Below are positions 63,292-64,000 of a DNA stretch of 64,000 nucleotides, one piece after another. The translations under genes were made by a program, and so were the position numbers. This DNA comes from JAUIIK01 sp963709995. GTDB lineage: Bacteria > Chloroflexota > Chloroflexia > Thermomicrobiales > CFX8. The number at the start of each line of letters is the position of its first letter. The stretch's first letter is position 1. The notes under the pieces were generated by a model that saw only the letters and a list, made by a program, of their open reading frames with translations, was not told where the DNA came from and searched no databases. Location: contig CAVPYN010000008.1 of assembly GCA_963709995.1 (NCBI GenBank), positions 124,001-188,000 on the forward strand, written 5' to 3'.

Positions 63292-64000
63292 ATGTAGGGC
63301 CGCTTCTGGCAATCGGCGGTGCTGAGGACAAGTTTCGTGATCGGCTCATTCTCCGTCGTTTCGTTGAGCTAGCCGGTGGCGACTCGGCACAGATTGCGAT
63401 ACTCCCGACGGCATCGGGATTGCGGGACGCGGGACAGCGATACAAGACGATCTTCGAGGAGTTCGGCGCGGAATCATCCCATGTATTGCAGGTCCGCTCA
63501 CGCGAAGAGGCCGCCAATTGCGAGTTCGCGGATATCATTGGCCGGAGCACTGGAATCTTCATGACCGGTGGCAACCAGGTCCGAATTGCGGCGATCCTGG
63601 GCGGTTCACTCGTCGGACGAGCTTTGACCGAAGCCAGTCGAAACGGCTCCGTGGTAGCTGGAACGAGCGCCGGCGCGGCCGTGATGACAGCGATCATGGT
63701 AGCGGGTGGTGAACGAGGGCGATCACCCAGCGCTAATCTTGCCCGGATGGCGCCAGGTCTGGGACTCATCGAGAGCATGATCATTGACCAGCACTTCCGG
63801 GAACGGGATCGAGTTGCTAGACTGATGACCATGGTCAGCTACAATCCCGCGCTACTGGGTCTGGGAATCGATGAGGATACTGCCGCCCTGATCAATCCAG
63901 ATGGCTGCATCGAGATCCTTGGCGCGGGTTCAGTACTTATCGTGGATGGCCGGAATATGGTCAGCAACGTTCACAGCCGTCGCGGTGGAACCCCGCTGAA
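63279..64000 (+). CDS. cphB: Cyanophycinase-like serine peptidase (partial, cut by window end)
   Basis: From TTG 63279 the frame is open to the last base, giving 240 residues without a stop. PLLAIGGAEDKF, IAILPTASG, IFMTGGNQVRIAAIL and the nucleophile elbow VVAGTSAGAAVM identify the S51 family (peptidase E/cyanophycinase), and IESMIIDQHFRERDRVARL and GIDEDTAALI match the cyanophycinase branch. The enzyme splits cyanophycin to beta-Asp-Arg dipeptides. It overlaps the end of the CphA-like gene, consistent with joint function. The exact start is uncertain because the upstream gene is indel-rich. Confidence 0.85.
   Translation, partial: MGDINVGPLLAIGGAEDKFRDRLILRRFVELAGGDSAQIAILPTASGLRDAGQRYKTIFEEFGAESSHVLQVRSREEAANCEFADIIGRSTGIFMTGGNQVRIAAILGGSLVGRALTEASRNGSVVAGTSAGAAVMTAIMVAGGERGRSPSANLARMAPGLGLIESMIIDQHFRERDRVARLMTMVSYNPALLGLGIDEDTAALINPDGCIEILGAGSVLIVDGRNMVSNVHSRRGGTPL

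Noticed and set aside
1..64000. CRISPR arrays, insertion sequences, prophage genes or integration sites
   Set aside because: No regularly spaced repeats, transposase or integrase motifs, or tRNA-derived direct repeats were found; the only sizeable repeat is the pilin duplication.

Overview
The window is moderately GC-rich bacterial chromosome, densely packed with short operons on both strands. No plasmid, phage, insertion sequence or CRISPR features were seen. The housekeeping set is single-membrane-like in style: an hrcA-grpE-dnaK operon and a groES-groEL operon, each with a perfect CIRCE operator, an RF2 gene with the classical programmed +1 frameshift, a PASTA-domain Ser/Thr kinase, Flp-type pilins and a DegS-like kinase. 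My impression from the proteins is Chloroflexota, probably a Thermomicrobia-like lineage. That is inference only, because no database search was possible.

Layout. 1-3800 (+): end of an amidohydrolase, a metallo-beta-lactamase-fold hydrolase, tRNA-Arg, a fused MoaD-MoaE and an M20 peptidase. 3870-7981 (-): S9 peptidase, two small envelope proteins and moeA. 8183-11340 (+): rel and a PfkB kinase. 11540-16426 (-): dnaK, grpE, hrcA and prfB. 16466-24883: MFS transporter, coaE, ABC-F, lysA, rpoD and obg. 25003-31383: polysaccharide deacetylase, creatininase-family protein, PLP lyase, an ADP-ribosylglycohydrolase-like protein, HAD phosphatase, phosphoribosyltransferase and dnaJ. 31400-34138: a methyltransferase-like membrane protein and three small Flp pilin genes, two of them in a duplicated 336-bp unit. 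34139-39770: degenerate DegS-like kinase, tRNA-Gln, glmU, prs, CNNM/CBS protein and birA. 39889-46260 (+): a six-gene acyl-CoA oxidation and electron-transfer operon (acyl-CoA dehydrogenase, thiolase, enoyl-CoA hydratase, EtfB, EtfA, FixC). 46257-48110 (-): a large PHP/AlbA_2-like fusion. 48330-54852: CvpA-like zinc-ribbon protein, and a translationally coupled minus-strand operon selD-ksgA-ispE-PASTA kinase-exported protein. 54995-64000: NIF3-like protein, groES-groEL, gamma-glutamyltransferase, amidohydrolase, a cyanophycin-synthetase-like Mur ligase and a cyanophycinase cut by the window end.

Sequence quality matters here. Genes in 7.77-9.6 kb, 12.9-15.1 kb, 25.2-25.8 kb and 54.5-62.9 kb carry many single-base indels, whereas 26-54 kb reads cleanly. 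The broken genes include normally essential ones (groEL, dnaK, grpE), and the reading frames resume with conserved sequence. I therefore treat them as real genes with uncorrected indels and give their full spans.

The most notable items are: selD carrying an in-frame UGA at its catalytic position (selenocysteine); a cyanophycin-synthetase-like ligase that lacks the ATP-grasp module and sits beside a cyanophycinase; a histidine kinase without its phospho-accepting histidine; an ADP-ribosylglycohydrolase fold without its metal-binding aspartates; a three-part PHP/AlbA_2 fusion; a FixABC-type operon without FixX; and a duplicated orphan Flp pilin unit with a conserved leader hairpin.
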